A DNA stretch of 64,000 nt, from assembly GCF_018131075.1 (NCBI RefSeq), contig NZ_JAFCLS010000037.1, positions 1 through 64,000 of the forward strand, in the 5' to 3' direction. Of the stretch, positions 56,815-64,000 are shown one piece after another (positions within the stretch are counted from its first letter, which is position 1; the number at the start of each line of letters is the position of its first letter). Position numbers and translations under genes: made by a program. This stretch comes from Bradyrhizobium sp. JYMT SZCCT0428. GTDB lineage: Bacteria > Pseudomonadota > Alphaproteobacteria > Rhizobiales > Xanthobacteraceae. Below the pieces are notes generated by a model that had not been told where the DNA came from, searched no databases, and saw only the letters and a list, made by a program, of their open reading frames with translations.

Positions 56815-56916
56815 AGAGCGTTTTCCAGCGAAGTGGACACCCGTTCGCGTGAAGAAAACGCGTCAAAACTAGAATCTAGAGCCCCGTTCCGATTCCATCG
56901 GAACGGAAAGGGCTCT
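56815..56916. repeat. Interspersed repeat, family E, copy 2
   Basis: AGAGCGTTTTCCAGCGAAGT, then CGTTCGCGTGAAGAAAACGC and GTCAAAACTAGAATC, ending in a hairpin formed by AGAGCCC...GGGCTCT with an inner CCGTTCCGAT/ATCGGAACGG stem. The first 65 bp match copy 1 at 42817; the hairpin does not. Confidence 0.8.
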
Positions 56917-57035
56917 AGTCCTCCCGATCGATATCCGCCTATCGGCTAGATACGCCCCTTCAGTGGATAGGTTAATGTTCGCGCATTTGGTACTGGTCCG
57001 ATGGCGCGTTCGATGCCAGTTTGCCAGGGACAACG

Positions 57036-59816
57036 ATGCAGACGGCTGACGAACGCAACATCTTTCTATCGACCCTGCCGGCGAGCAGCCGCGATCGCAG
57101 GGCTGCGCTGGCAGTGGTCGGCGTCTCGACGGTTCTGTTCGTCCTCGCCGCAGTTTACGCCAGGGTGCCGCTAGCCCCCGTTCCGGCCTTCATTCCAAGT
57201 TATCAATCCGCGCTCGCGATCAACGATCTCATCACCGCGATCCTGCTGTTCTCGCAGTTCGCTATCTTACGCTCGCGGGCGCTGCTGCTGCTCGCGAGCG
57301 GATATTTGTTCACCGCCGTCGCGGCGATCGTTCACGCCCTGACCTTTCCAGGTGTCTTTGCTCCGACCGGGCTGCTCGATGCCGGCCCGCAGACAACCGC
57401 ATGGCTTTACCAGATCTGGCACATCGTATTTTCGGTTGTCGTGCTCGGCTATGCGTTCCTGAAAGACAAGGATGGTGGCCCGACAATACCGGGATCCGAG
57501 GTACGGGCGATCCTGGGCAGCATCGTTGCGGTCGCGGCTGCCATATCCTTTGCCGCCTGGTTCGTCACCGCCAGACATGACCTGCTGCCTGTCATGATCC
57601 GTGGCGGGCATTTCACCTACACCCTGATCGGCACCCTGACGGCGGAAGTGCTCCTCAGCTTCGCGGCGCTGCTGATCCTGTGGCACCGGCGACCGCATTC
57701 CGTGCTCGACGTCTGGCTGATGGTCGTGATGTGTGCCTGGATGTACGACATCGCGCTGTCCGGAATTCTCAACGCGGCCCGGTTCGATCTGGGGTTTTAC
57801 GCCGGCCGGATCTACGGACTTTGTGCGGCCAGTTTCGTCCTCGCAGTGCTCCTGATCGACAATGTCGCCCTGCAAGCCCAGTTGGCCCGGCTGCTCGACA
57901 AGCTGCGCCGACAGGCTGCTTCCGAGCGCAGCCTCCACACCGAGCGCGAACGTCTTTTCAGCGCGGTCGTCGAATCCTCCAACGACGCCATCATCACCAA
58001 ATCGCTCGACGGCATCATCACCGGCTGGAACCGCGCCGCCGAGCGCCTGTTCGGGTTCGTTTCGATCGAAGCCGTGGGCCGGCACGTTGACCTTATTGTT
58101 CCGGCAGACCGCCGCGCCGAGGTTCGCAATATCCTCCAACAGGTCCGCCGTGGCGAGAGGGTCGAAGACTTCGAAACGGTGCGTACCCACAAGGACGGGC
58201 GAGCGGTGGATGTCTTGCTGACCATCGCGCCGATCCGGTCGGCTGCCGGCGAAATTGTCGGCGCATCGAAGATCGCGCGCGACATTACCGATAGCAAGCG
58301 GACGCAAAAGGCGCTCAACCAGGAGATCGAAGAACGCCAACGCATCTTCGAAACCTCGCACGACCTGATCTTCGTCACCGACAGCAGCGGAAATTTCATC
58401 CAGGTCAGTCCGAGCGCCAAGATCATCCTCGGTTACGATCCGGCCGAAATGATCGGCCGGAGCGCCATCCATTTCATCCACCCTGAGGATCTCGAGAGCA
58501 CGCGCAACGAGATGCGCGCGGCGCGGCGCGGAAACCAGCTGCGAAATTTCGAGACCCGCTACATGCACAAGGGCGGACAGTCCGTCACCTTGAATTGGAC
58601 CGGCACGTGGTCGGAGCCGGTGAAACGGCATTTCTTCATCGGCCGCGACCTCACCGAGAAGCAGGCCGCGGAAGCCCAGTTGCGGCACATCCAGAAGATG
58701 GACGCGATCGGCCAGCTGACCGGCGGCGTCGCGCACGACTTCAACAACATCCTGACCGTGATCACCGGGACCATCGGAATCCTGGAGGAATCGGTTGCCG
58801 ACAAGCCCGAACTCGTCGCCATTACCAGGCTGATCGACGAAGCCGCCGAACGCGGCGCCAACCTGACCAAGCATCTGCTGGCTTTTGCCCGCAAGCAGCC
58901 GCTGCAGCCTGTTGAAGTCGACGTCAATGGGCTGGTGCTGGAGGCCGCCAAACTGCTGCACCCGACGCTCGGCGAAAACGTCGAGATCACGCCGCTGCTG
59001 GCCGAGGATGCATGGACAGCCCTGGTCGATCCGAACCAGCTCTCGACGGCGGTGCTCAACCTTGCCCTCAACGCGCGCGACGCCATGCCCAATGGCGGCA
59101 AGCTCGCGCTCGAGACCGGCAACATCTTTCTCGACGAGAACTACGCCGGCATGCACAGCGAGGTTGTGCCCGGCCATTATGTGATGGTCGCGGTGAGCGA
59201 TACCGGCACCGGAATCCCCGCAGCGCTGATCGAGCGCGTGTTCGATCCCTTCTTCACCACCAAGGAGGTCGGCAAGGGCACCGGCCTCGGGCTCAGCATG
59301 GTGTTCGGTTTCGTCAAGCAGTCAGGCGGCCATATCAAGATCTACAGCGAGGAAGGCCACGGCACATCGGTCAAGATGTACCTGCCGCGCGCTACGGGAT
59401 TGAACCAGACCGCCGCCGAAGCCGCGATATCAGCCAATGTCGAGGGCGGCACCGAGACCGTTCTCGTCGTCGAAGACGATTCGCTGGTGCGCCGTTACGT
59501 GATGACGCAGATCGAAAGCCTCGGCTACACCACGCTCGAGGCGGCCAATGCCAGCGAGGCCCTGCAGATCATCGATACCGCCCCGACGCTGCATTTGCTC
59601 TTCACCGACGTCATCATGCCCGGCATGATGAATGGCCGCCAGCTGGTCGACGAGGCGCTGAAACGGCGCCCGTCGCTGAAGACCCTGTACACCTCAGGCT
59701 ATACCGAAAACGCCATCGTTCACCACGGCCGCCTCGATTCCGGCGTGCTGCTGCTCGCCAAGCCGTACCGCAAGTCCGAACTCGCCAGGATGTTCAGATT
59801 GGCGCTTGGCAGTTGA
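57036..59816 (+). CDS. MASE4-PAS-PAS hybrid histidine kinase
   Basis: A 926-residue sensor kinase. The N-terminal MASE4 module (about residues 15-280) has about eight membrane helices and starts RDRRAALAVVGVSTVLFVL. Two PAS domains follow (about 305-425 and 435-550), then HisKA with GGVAHDFNNIL (H567) and a HATPase (NLALNARDAM, DTGTGIP, GTGLGLSM). A C-terminal receiver domain follows (about 806-922, LVVEDDSLVRR and LLFTDVIMPG). The phosphorylated kinase should pass the signal through its own receiver to an unknown phosphotransfer partner. The ATG at 57036 has AGGGA 6 bases upstream. Confidence 0.92.
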   Translation: MQTADERNIFLSTLPASSRDRRAALAVVGVSTVLFVLAAVYARVPLAPVPAFIPSYQSALAINDLITAILLFSQFAILRSRALLLLASGYLFTAVAAIVHALTFPGVFAPTGLLDAGPQTTAWLYQIWHIVFSVVVLGYAFLKDKDGGPTIPGSEVRAILGSIVAVAAAISFAAWFVTARHDLLPVMIRGGHFTYTLIGTLTAEVLLSFAALLILWHRRPHSVLDVWLMVVMCAWMYDIALSGILNAARFDLGFYAGRIYGLCAASFVLAVLLIDNVALQAQLARLLDKLRRQAASERSLHTERERLFSAVVESSNDAIITKSLDGIITGWNRAAERLFGFVSIEAVGRHVDLIVPADRRAEVRNILQQVRRGERVEDFETVRTHKDGRAVDVLLTIAPIRSAAGEIVGASKIARDITDSKRTQKALNQEIEERQRIFETSHDLIFVTDSSGNFIQVSPSAKIILGYDPAEMIGRSAIHFIHPEDLESTRNEMRAARRGNQLRNFETRYMHKGGQSVTLNWTGTWSEPVKRHFFIGRDLTEKQAAEAQLRHIQKMDAIGQLTGGVAHDFNNILTVITGTIGILEESVADKPELVAITRLIDEAAERGANLTKHLLAFARKQPLQPVEVDVNGLVLEAAKLLHPTLGENVEITPLLAEDAWTALVDPNQLSTAVLNLALNARDAMPNGGKLALETGNIFLDENYAGMHSEVVPGHYVMVAVSDTGTGIPAALIERVFDPFFTTKEVGKGTGLGLSMVFGFVKQSGGHIKIYSEEGHGTSVKMYLPRATGLNQTAAEAAISANVEGGTETVLVVEDDSLVRRYVMTQIESLGYTTLEAANASEALQIIDTAPTLHLLFTDVIMPGMMNGRQLVDEALKRRPSLKTLYTSGYTENAIVHHGRLDSGVLLLAKPYRKSELARMFRLALGS

Positions 59817-59899
59817 AGCCTTGTTGACGGCCAATATATCGGCGAGGATGACCAGGTATCGATGGCCGCAATCGGTGCGGACTTGAACGGACCGGCATC

Positions 59900-60895
59900 T
59901 TGAAAAACCTTCTCACCGACATTTCCGGCGTTCGCGTCGGCCACGCCGAAGACGCTTCCGTCGCGTCCGGCGTGACTGCAATCATTTTCGATAACCCCGC
60001 GACCGCGTCGATCGATGTCCGCGGCGGCGGCCCCGGCACCCGCGATGAAGCCCTGCTCAAGCCTGAAGCCACGGTCGAGGCCGTCGACGCGATTACGCTC
60101 TCCGGCGGTTCCGCGCTTGGGCTGGATGCCGCGGGCGGCGTGCAGGCCTGGCTCGCCGAACAGGGGCGCGGCCTGCGGATCCGCGAAGCGATTATCCCGA
60201 TCGTGCCCGGCGCGATCTGCTTCGATCTTCTCAACGGCGGCAACAAGGCCTGGGGACGTTTCCCGCCCTATCGCGATCTCGGCTATGCCGCCGCCTGCGC
60301 GGCTGGCACCGATTTCGCGCTCGGCAGCGTCGGCGCCGGGCTTGGCGCCACCACCGCCAATTTCAAGGGCGGCCTTGGTTCGGCCTCCGCGCAAACCGAA
60401 GACGGCGTCATGGTGGCGGCGCTTGCGGTGGTCAATGCCGTCGGCAGCGTGACGGTCGGCGACGGGCCGTGGTTCTGGGCGGCGCCGTTTGAAATGGGCG
60501 GCGAGTATGGCGGACGCGGACTGCCGCCGTCATTCACAAAAGACATGCTGAAGGCGCGGCTCAAGGGTGGCCCGGAACCGATCTCCGGAGAAAACACCAC
60601 GCTGGTCGTCGTCGTCACCGACGCGGTGCTGACGAAAGCGCAGGCCAAGCGCCTCGCGATGATCGCACAAACCGGCATGGCGCGCGCGATCTACCCGGTG
60701 CATGCGCCAACCGACGGCGATGTGGTGTTTGCGGCGGCGACCGGCAGGAAGCCGGTCGATCCGCGGCACGGCCTCACCGAACTCGGGATGGTGGCGGCCA
60801 ACGTGGTCGCCCGCGCGATCGCGCGCGGCGTCCACCAGGCGACCGCGCTGCCCTTTCTGGGCGCGCTACCGGCGTGGAGGGATCGCTTCGGCTAG
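59900..60895 (+). CDS. P1-family peptidase (DmpA/BapA-type N-terminal nucleophile hydrolase)
   Basis: A 331-residue aminopeptidase of the P1 family. These proenzymes cut themselves into two chains to free an N-terminal nucleophile. The conserved start is ISGVRVGHAEDASVASGVTAI, followed by DVRGGGPGTRDEALL and LSGGSALGLDAAGGVQAWL. The autocleavage region is GENTTLVVVVTDAVL at about residue 230, with threonine as the likely nucleophile. The start codon is TTG. There is no signal peptide, so it is cytoplasmic. Members act on short N-terminal or beta-amino peptides; the substrate here is unknown. Confidence 0.88.
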   Translation: MKNLLTDISGVRVGHAEDASVASGVTAIIFDNPATASIDVRGGGPGTRDEALLKPEATVEAVDAITLSGGSALGLDAAGGVQAWLAEQGRGLRIREAIIPIVPGAICFDLLNGGNKAWGRFPPYRDLGYAAACAAGTDFALGSVGAGLGATTANFKGGLGSASAQTEDGVMVAALAVVNAVGSVTVGDGPWFWAAPFEMGGEYGGRGLPPSFTKDMLKARLKGGPEPISGENTTLVVVVTDAVLTKAQAKRLAMIAQTGMARAIYPVHAPTDGDVVFAAATGRKPVDPRHGLTELGMVAANVVARAIARGVHQATALPFLGALPAWRDRFG

Positions 60896-60934
60896 GTCGC
60901 ACTCCGAAGCTCATCGCCGGGTCTCTAGACTAGT

Positions 60935-61684
60935 TTAGGCGCTCAACGAGAGCGACGCGGTGGCCGAGGCCGAAATCGCCTGCGCCTGACGCTGGATCAT
61001 CTTCTCGATGATATTATACGACGATGTTGCGGCGCTCGAAGCGCTCGCCGATGCAGCCGACGTCATCGTAACCTTGGAACCGTCCGCATAGGTCAGCGAT
61101 GTCGTCACCGAACCGTCGCTGTTGGTGACGGACGTACTGGATGCGCCCTGCAGCGCCTGCATCAGGGGATCGGAATTCGATCCGCCCTCGCCCGAACCGC
61201 TGGCGGCGCGATGGTGGCGGCCCTTGCCGCCCTTCAGCGCCGACGCCAATTCGCTAAGACTGACCGAGCCGTCGCCGTCCTTGTCGAGCTTGCCGAAGAC
61301 GCTGTCGGCATTATCCAGATTGGTGCCGCCGGCGCCCAGCGCGCCCTCGAATTCCGATTTGGTGATCTTGCCGTCGCCATTGCCGTCGATCTGCGCGAAC
61401 AGGCTCTTGAGCGCGTCCGAGCGGCTCGTGGGCTCCTGTGAGGTCGATCCCGTGGTGGACTGGCTTTGCGCGGCCAGCAGCGCGCTCATGGTTGCCGGCG
61501 AGATCTGCGAACCGCCGTTGCCTCCGGCGCTGCTGCTCGAACCGGTCGAGGCCGAGGCAGTCGCGAAGGAGTCGAACAGGCTTGTCTTGGCAGTTCCGGT
61601 GGCTTTTGCGGACGACGACTTCGAGGAAGTCAGCGCCTGGAGGGCATCGATCGCCGATGACGCGGCACCAAGAGCAAGCAACAT
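60935..61684 (-). CDS. EF-hand calcium-binding protein
   Basis: A 249-residue protein, rich in serine, alanine and threonine, with two canonical EF-hand loops: DGNGDGKITKSEF (about 98-110) and DKDGDGSVSLSEL (about 133-145). The flanking regions are low-complexity and probably disordered. The tail is serine/alanine-rich. No classical signal peptide is evident, although a short hydrophobic N-terminus exists. Rhizobial relatives of this kind are unassigned; calcium buffering or secretion is possible. Confidence 0.85.
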   Translation of the reverse strand: MLLALGAASSAIDALQALTSSKSSSAKATGTAKTSLFDSFATASASTGSSSSAGGNGGSQISPATMSALLAAQSQSTTGSTSQEPTSRSDALKSLFAQIDGNGDGKITKSEFEGALGAGGTNLDNADSVFGKLDKDGDGSVSLSELASALKGGKGRHHRAASGSGEGGSNSDPLMQALQGASSTSVTNSDGSVTTSLTYADGSKVTMTSAASASASSAATSSYNIIEKMIQRQAQAISASATASLSLSA

Positions 61685-61941
61685 GACAGAACCCCAACAA
61701 CGCCGCAGAGCGCGGCCCTTCGTTCATGCCGGTTCCTCAGCAAGCGCCATGCCACGGCGAGAAACCCAACAAAACCGCGGCTTTCCTGATCTTGCCCGGG
61801 CCGTCGAGGCAGGAACCTGCCCGGCAATAGCTGCCCGCCGCGGCAGATTTTTCCGCTCGACCAGAGTCATCGCAGCCGCATTGCCCCCGGCCGCCCTGCA
61901 TGATACGCGGGGGAATCCGTCCCTTGTGCACCGGAGCGCAC

Positions 61942-62643
61942 ATGTCCCAGCAATTTGCCTCGCGTCCGCTCGTCATTGCCCCGTCGATCCTCGCTTCGGA
62001 TTTCTCCAGGCTGGGCGAGGAAGTCCGCGCGGTGGACGCCGCCGGCGCCGACTGGATCCATCTCGACGTGATGGACGGGCACTTCGTGCCGAACATTTCC
62101 TACGGCCCCGACGTCATCAAGGCGATGCGCCCGCATACCAAGAAGATCTTCGACGCGCATTTGATGATCGCACCGTGCGATCCCTATCTCGAAGCCTTCG
62201 CCAAGGCCGGCTGCGACCAGATCACCGTCCACGCCGAGGCGGGTCCGCATCTGCATCGCTCGCTGCAGGCGATCCGCGCGCTCGGCAAGAAGGCCGGCGT
62301 CTCGCTCAATCCGGGCACGCCGGTAAGCGCAATCGAATACGTCATCGACCTGATCGACCTCGTGCTCGTGATGTCGGTCAATCCCGGCTTCGGCGGCCAG
62401 GCCTTCATCCGCTCGGCGCTCGGCAAGATCAGCGACATCCGGGCGATGACCGCGGGCCGTCCGATCGATATCGAGGTCGACGGCGGCGTCGGTCCTGACG
62501 TCGCGGGCGAACTCGCCGCCGCCGGCGCCAACGCGCTGGTCGCGGGCTCCGCGGTGTTCAAGGGCGGCACCGTGGAAGCCTACAAGACCAACATATCCGC
62601 GATCCGCAATGCGGCGGCGATGGCGCGCGGCGAAGCGATCTAG
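61942..62643 (+). CDS. rpe: Ribulose-phosphate 3-epimerase
   Basis: A 233-residue TIM-barrel enzyme interconverting ribulose-5-phosphate and xylulose-5-phosphate in the pentose phosphate and Calvin pathways. APSILASDFSRLGEE, WIHLDVMDGHFVPNIS (metal histidine and catalytic aspartate), DAHLMI, VMSVNPGFGGQAFI and DIEVDGGVGPD cover the whole active site. GGAG lies 5 bases before the ATG at 61942. It is a single plus-strand gene; no other pentose-phosphate genes are in the window. Confidence 0.96.
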   Translation: MSQQFASRPLVIAPSILASDFSRLGEEVRAVDAAGADWIHLDVMDGHFVPNISYGPDVIKAMRPHTKKIFDAHLMIAPCDPYLEAFAKAGCDQITVHAEAGPHLHRSLQAIRALGKKAGVSLNPGTPVSAIEYVIDLIDLVLVMSVNPGFGGQAFIRSALGKISDIRAMTAGRPIDIEVDGGVGPDVAGELAAAGANALVAGSAVFKGGTVEAYKTNISAIRNAAAMARGEAI

Positions 62644-62648
62644 CTCAG

Positions 62649-62768
62649 TCAGGACGTCGTCGCCGATGCCTTCCGGATGATGTCGTGCACCACACGCACA
62701 TCGGGAACGGCCTTCATTCTGATAGCCGCATAGCTAACCGCGTCCCCGGCATGGTCGGCTTGGTTTCG
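62649..62768 (-). pseudogene. Short 3' gene remnant (unidentified)
   Basis: A 39-codon open stretch ending in a stop codon, with an in-frame stop just upstream and no start of its own except an internal ATG. It encodes AVSYAAIRMKAVPDVRVVHD and a helical C-terminus. The shape resembles the last helix of a LysR-type regulator, but the evidence is thin and it could be chance. Confidence 0.2.
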
Positions 62769-62977
62769 CTAAATTGGAATGTCCGCTCGCGTCAGAAATA
62801 GCGCTTGAATCACGGCCAAACCGATGCCTTCAACCGGCAAAACCGGACAACCGGAACTGCCGAGATTACCCCGTGACCGGACATGCTGCGGACGTGTCAA
62901 AATCGACGCGAACGACCCGAAGCGGACTTACCATCGCGGCACGATAACCCGGTGGTGGCCTTCGATATTCTGGGCAA

Positions 62978-63067
62978 GCGATCATTGATGGCGAGGATGC
63001 CGTCGTCCACGAAGGCCGTACCAACTTCTCCGAGCTGCAGGCTGCATTCGCCAAGGGCGACAGCACG
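62978..63067 (+). pseudogene. Relic of a LigD-type ATP-dependent DNA ligase
   Basis: Thirty codons read AIIDGEDAVVHEGRTNF followed by SELQAAFAKGDST. This matches the region just after the adenylation site in ATP-dependent DNA ligases of the LigD (non-homologous end joining) type, where IDGE-VV and FS-LQAAL are conserved. The upstream and downstream parts do not continue as ligase in any frame, so only a fragment remains. Degenerate ligD relics are common at the edges of plasmid or island DNA in rhizobia. Confidence 0.5.
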
Positions 63068-63550
63068 TCGTGGGATCGTCATCGTCAGTCCACCGCGGTG
63101 CGCGCCCATATCCTTCTTGACTACTCAATAAGACATATTGCCGCAGGCGGCGCGCATTTCTGGCAAACCGAGCTGTCAATGCCGCATAACGCCACACCGA
63201 CCTTCTTTTGCGTGTGCGTACTCAGAAACCGGATGGCCGGTTTCTCGCTCCAACGGCGTGATGGCACATAAGCCGGAGGTCATCGACGGAGGGGAGACGA
63301 CAAGGTTGTTTTTGCTACGGCCAAGTGGAGCGCCACGGGCAAGGACAAGGAGGCAAGCCCATGCCTCTTAGCGGTCTTGCAATGCGCGTGTTCGAGCGCC
63401 ATTCGAGATCATCGGGCTGAATGCGTGGGCCGCAATGTCGCGGCGCACTGGCCCCCACCACAATGAGCTAGGGCTAGGCGAAAGCTCGCAGCAGGGCTGC
63501 GAGCCTTATGCGTTCTCGCGGAATTTACCAGACAATTTTGAGGTAACTTC

Positions 63551-64000
63551 ATGAACCAACCAACCAAGAGACTTTACCGCGACGACCTTGTGGAAGTGAA
63601 GGCGCCGGACGAAATCCTGCAAACCCTGGATGCCAACGGAGCATTGGACCATCTGCCGTTCATGCCGGAAATGATACAATTTTGTGGGCGAAGATTTAGG
63701 GTCTCAAGACGAGCATTGCCGATATGCTTCTCAGGACCAGGCTCGCCCCGGGCGTTCAGAGCCGATGACGTTGTCACCCTCGATGGCGTCCGCTGCTCCG
63801 GCGCCGCCCACGACGGTTGTCAGAAGGCGTGCGTAATTTTCTGGCGCGAAGCCTGGCTCAGAAAAGTCGAAGACACGACAGGTCAATCGCAGGTGGATTT
63901 GCGAAGTTTGGATCGATTGCGAACCCGCCTCAAAGTGTCGATCGGAGCGAAGACCTACATTTGTCAGGCTAGTGAATTGTTGAAAGCAACCGATCCCCTG
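63551..64000 (+). CDS. Conserved hypothetical cysteine-rich protein, 5' part
   Basis: An open frame of 150 codons that runs off the right edge. GAGGT lies 6 bases before the ATG. The protein starts NQPTKRLYRDDLVEVKAPDE, has LPFMPEMIQFCGRRFRV (about 35-51), and then a metal-binding-like set VRCSGAAHDGCQKACVIFWREAWL with C82, H87, C90 and C94. Further cysteines are C45, C59 and C138. I recognise the FRV ... RC.G..H.GCQ..C..FW.EAWL pattern as a conserved hypothetical family, without a known activity. Lower GC than its neighbours and the degenerate DNA before it suggest horizontal acquisition. Confidence 0.7.
   Translation, partial: MNQPTKRLYRDDLVEVKAPDEILQTLDANGALDHLPFMPEMIQFCGRRFRVSRRALPICFSGPGSPRAFRADDVVTLDGVRCSGAAHDGCQKACVIFWREAWLRKVEDTTGQSQVDLRSLDRLRTRLKVSIGAKTYICQASELLKATDPL

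Larger units (their letters stand above)
62644..63550. other. Gene-poor degenerate stretch
   Basis: About 900 bp with no intact gene on either strand. I can recognise only a relic of a DNA ligase and a possible short 3' gene remnant, both listed separately. The mosaic of broken frames and the intact but unfamiliar gene that follows suggest the border of an accessory region. Confidence 0.6.

Noticed and set aside
62883..63131. 82-codon plus-strand frame in the degenerate right-hand region
   Set aside because: It runs out of frame through the ligase relic and has no start signal or domain.

Overview
This 64 kb window is high-GC chromosomal DNA that I read as an alphaproteobacterium of the Bradyrhizobium/Rhodopseudomonas group. 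The gene families, the many periplasmic binding proteins, the HWE and MASE4 kinases, and several families of short interspersed palindromic repeats (GTCATTCCGGG..., GTCATTGCGAGCG..., GCGTTTTC...GAAGAAAACGCG) point that way. This is inference from content; no rRNA or species marker is present. I see no insertion sequence, prophage or CRISPR array.

Left part (1-10.6 kb). It opens with the 3' end of groEL and its terminator. On the minus strand comes the most interesting locus: a promoter, two tandem tRNA-like RNAs only 4 nt apart (2467-2535 and 2391-2462), a structured leader, and a soluble SPFH/Band-7 (slipin) protein. The RNA ligase RtcB lies about 3 kb away on the same strand. SPFH proteins and tRNA-like RNAs have been linked with RtcB-type RNA repair. 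A 53-residue double-glycine leader peptide gene, a DUF2778 L,D-transpeptidase-like gene, a DUF899 gene and a GT2-GtrA/GT39 lipid glycosylation pair follow.

Sulfate-ester region (10.6-20 kb, minus strand). A Crp/Fnr regulator, an ABC importer (binding protein, permease, ATPase), a cytoplasmic arylsulfatase, its formylglycine-generating enzyme and a SulP anion transporter form one directional block. A sigma-54 type promoter and an upstream 16-bp palindrome precede the binding-protein gene. Together they would import a sulfate ester, cleave it inside the cell and move the released anion.

Mixed region (20-31.6 kb). DUF72, DUF488 and PhzF genes, two TctC/Bug binding proteins, a membrane class III cyclase, and a TetR-controlled HlyD/ABC efflux operon with a perfect 20-bp operator. 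A second double-glycine peptide gene sits at 30.4 kb.

Molybdenum hydroxylase region (31.8-38.7 kb, minus strand). coxG, coxS, coxM, coxD, coxE, two XdhC-type proteins and a MoCF/NTP-transferase fusion form a cluster that lacks the catalytic large subunit. The coxS 3' end carries a 16-bp tandem duplication.

Catabolic and uptake region (38.8-48.1 kb). Divergent from coxG is pcaB-pcaD-pcaC (protocatechuate branch), preceded by three 18-bp-spaced repeats. A complete livHMGFK branched-chain amino acid type ABC operon follows.

Signalling region (48.3-59.8 kb). A 2095-residue soluble hybrid kinase with eleven 92-residue HAMP repeats, a translationally coupled REC-PAS-HWE kinase, a convergent single-domain response regulator, and a MASE4-PAS-PAS hybrid kinase.

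Right end (59.9-64 kb). A P1-family peptidase, an EF-hand protein and rpe. After rpe the DNA becomes gene-poor and degenerate, with a relic of a LigD-like DNA ligase, and ends inside an unidentified cysteine-rich protein gene. This looks like the edge of an accessory region.
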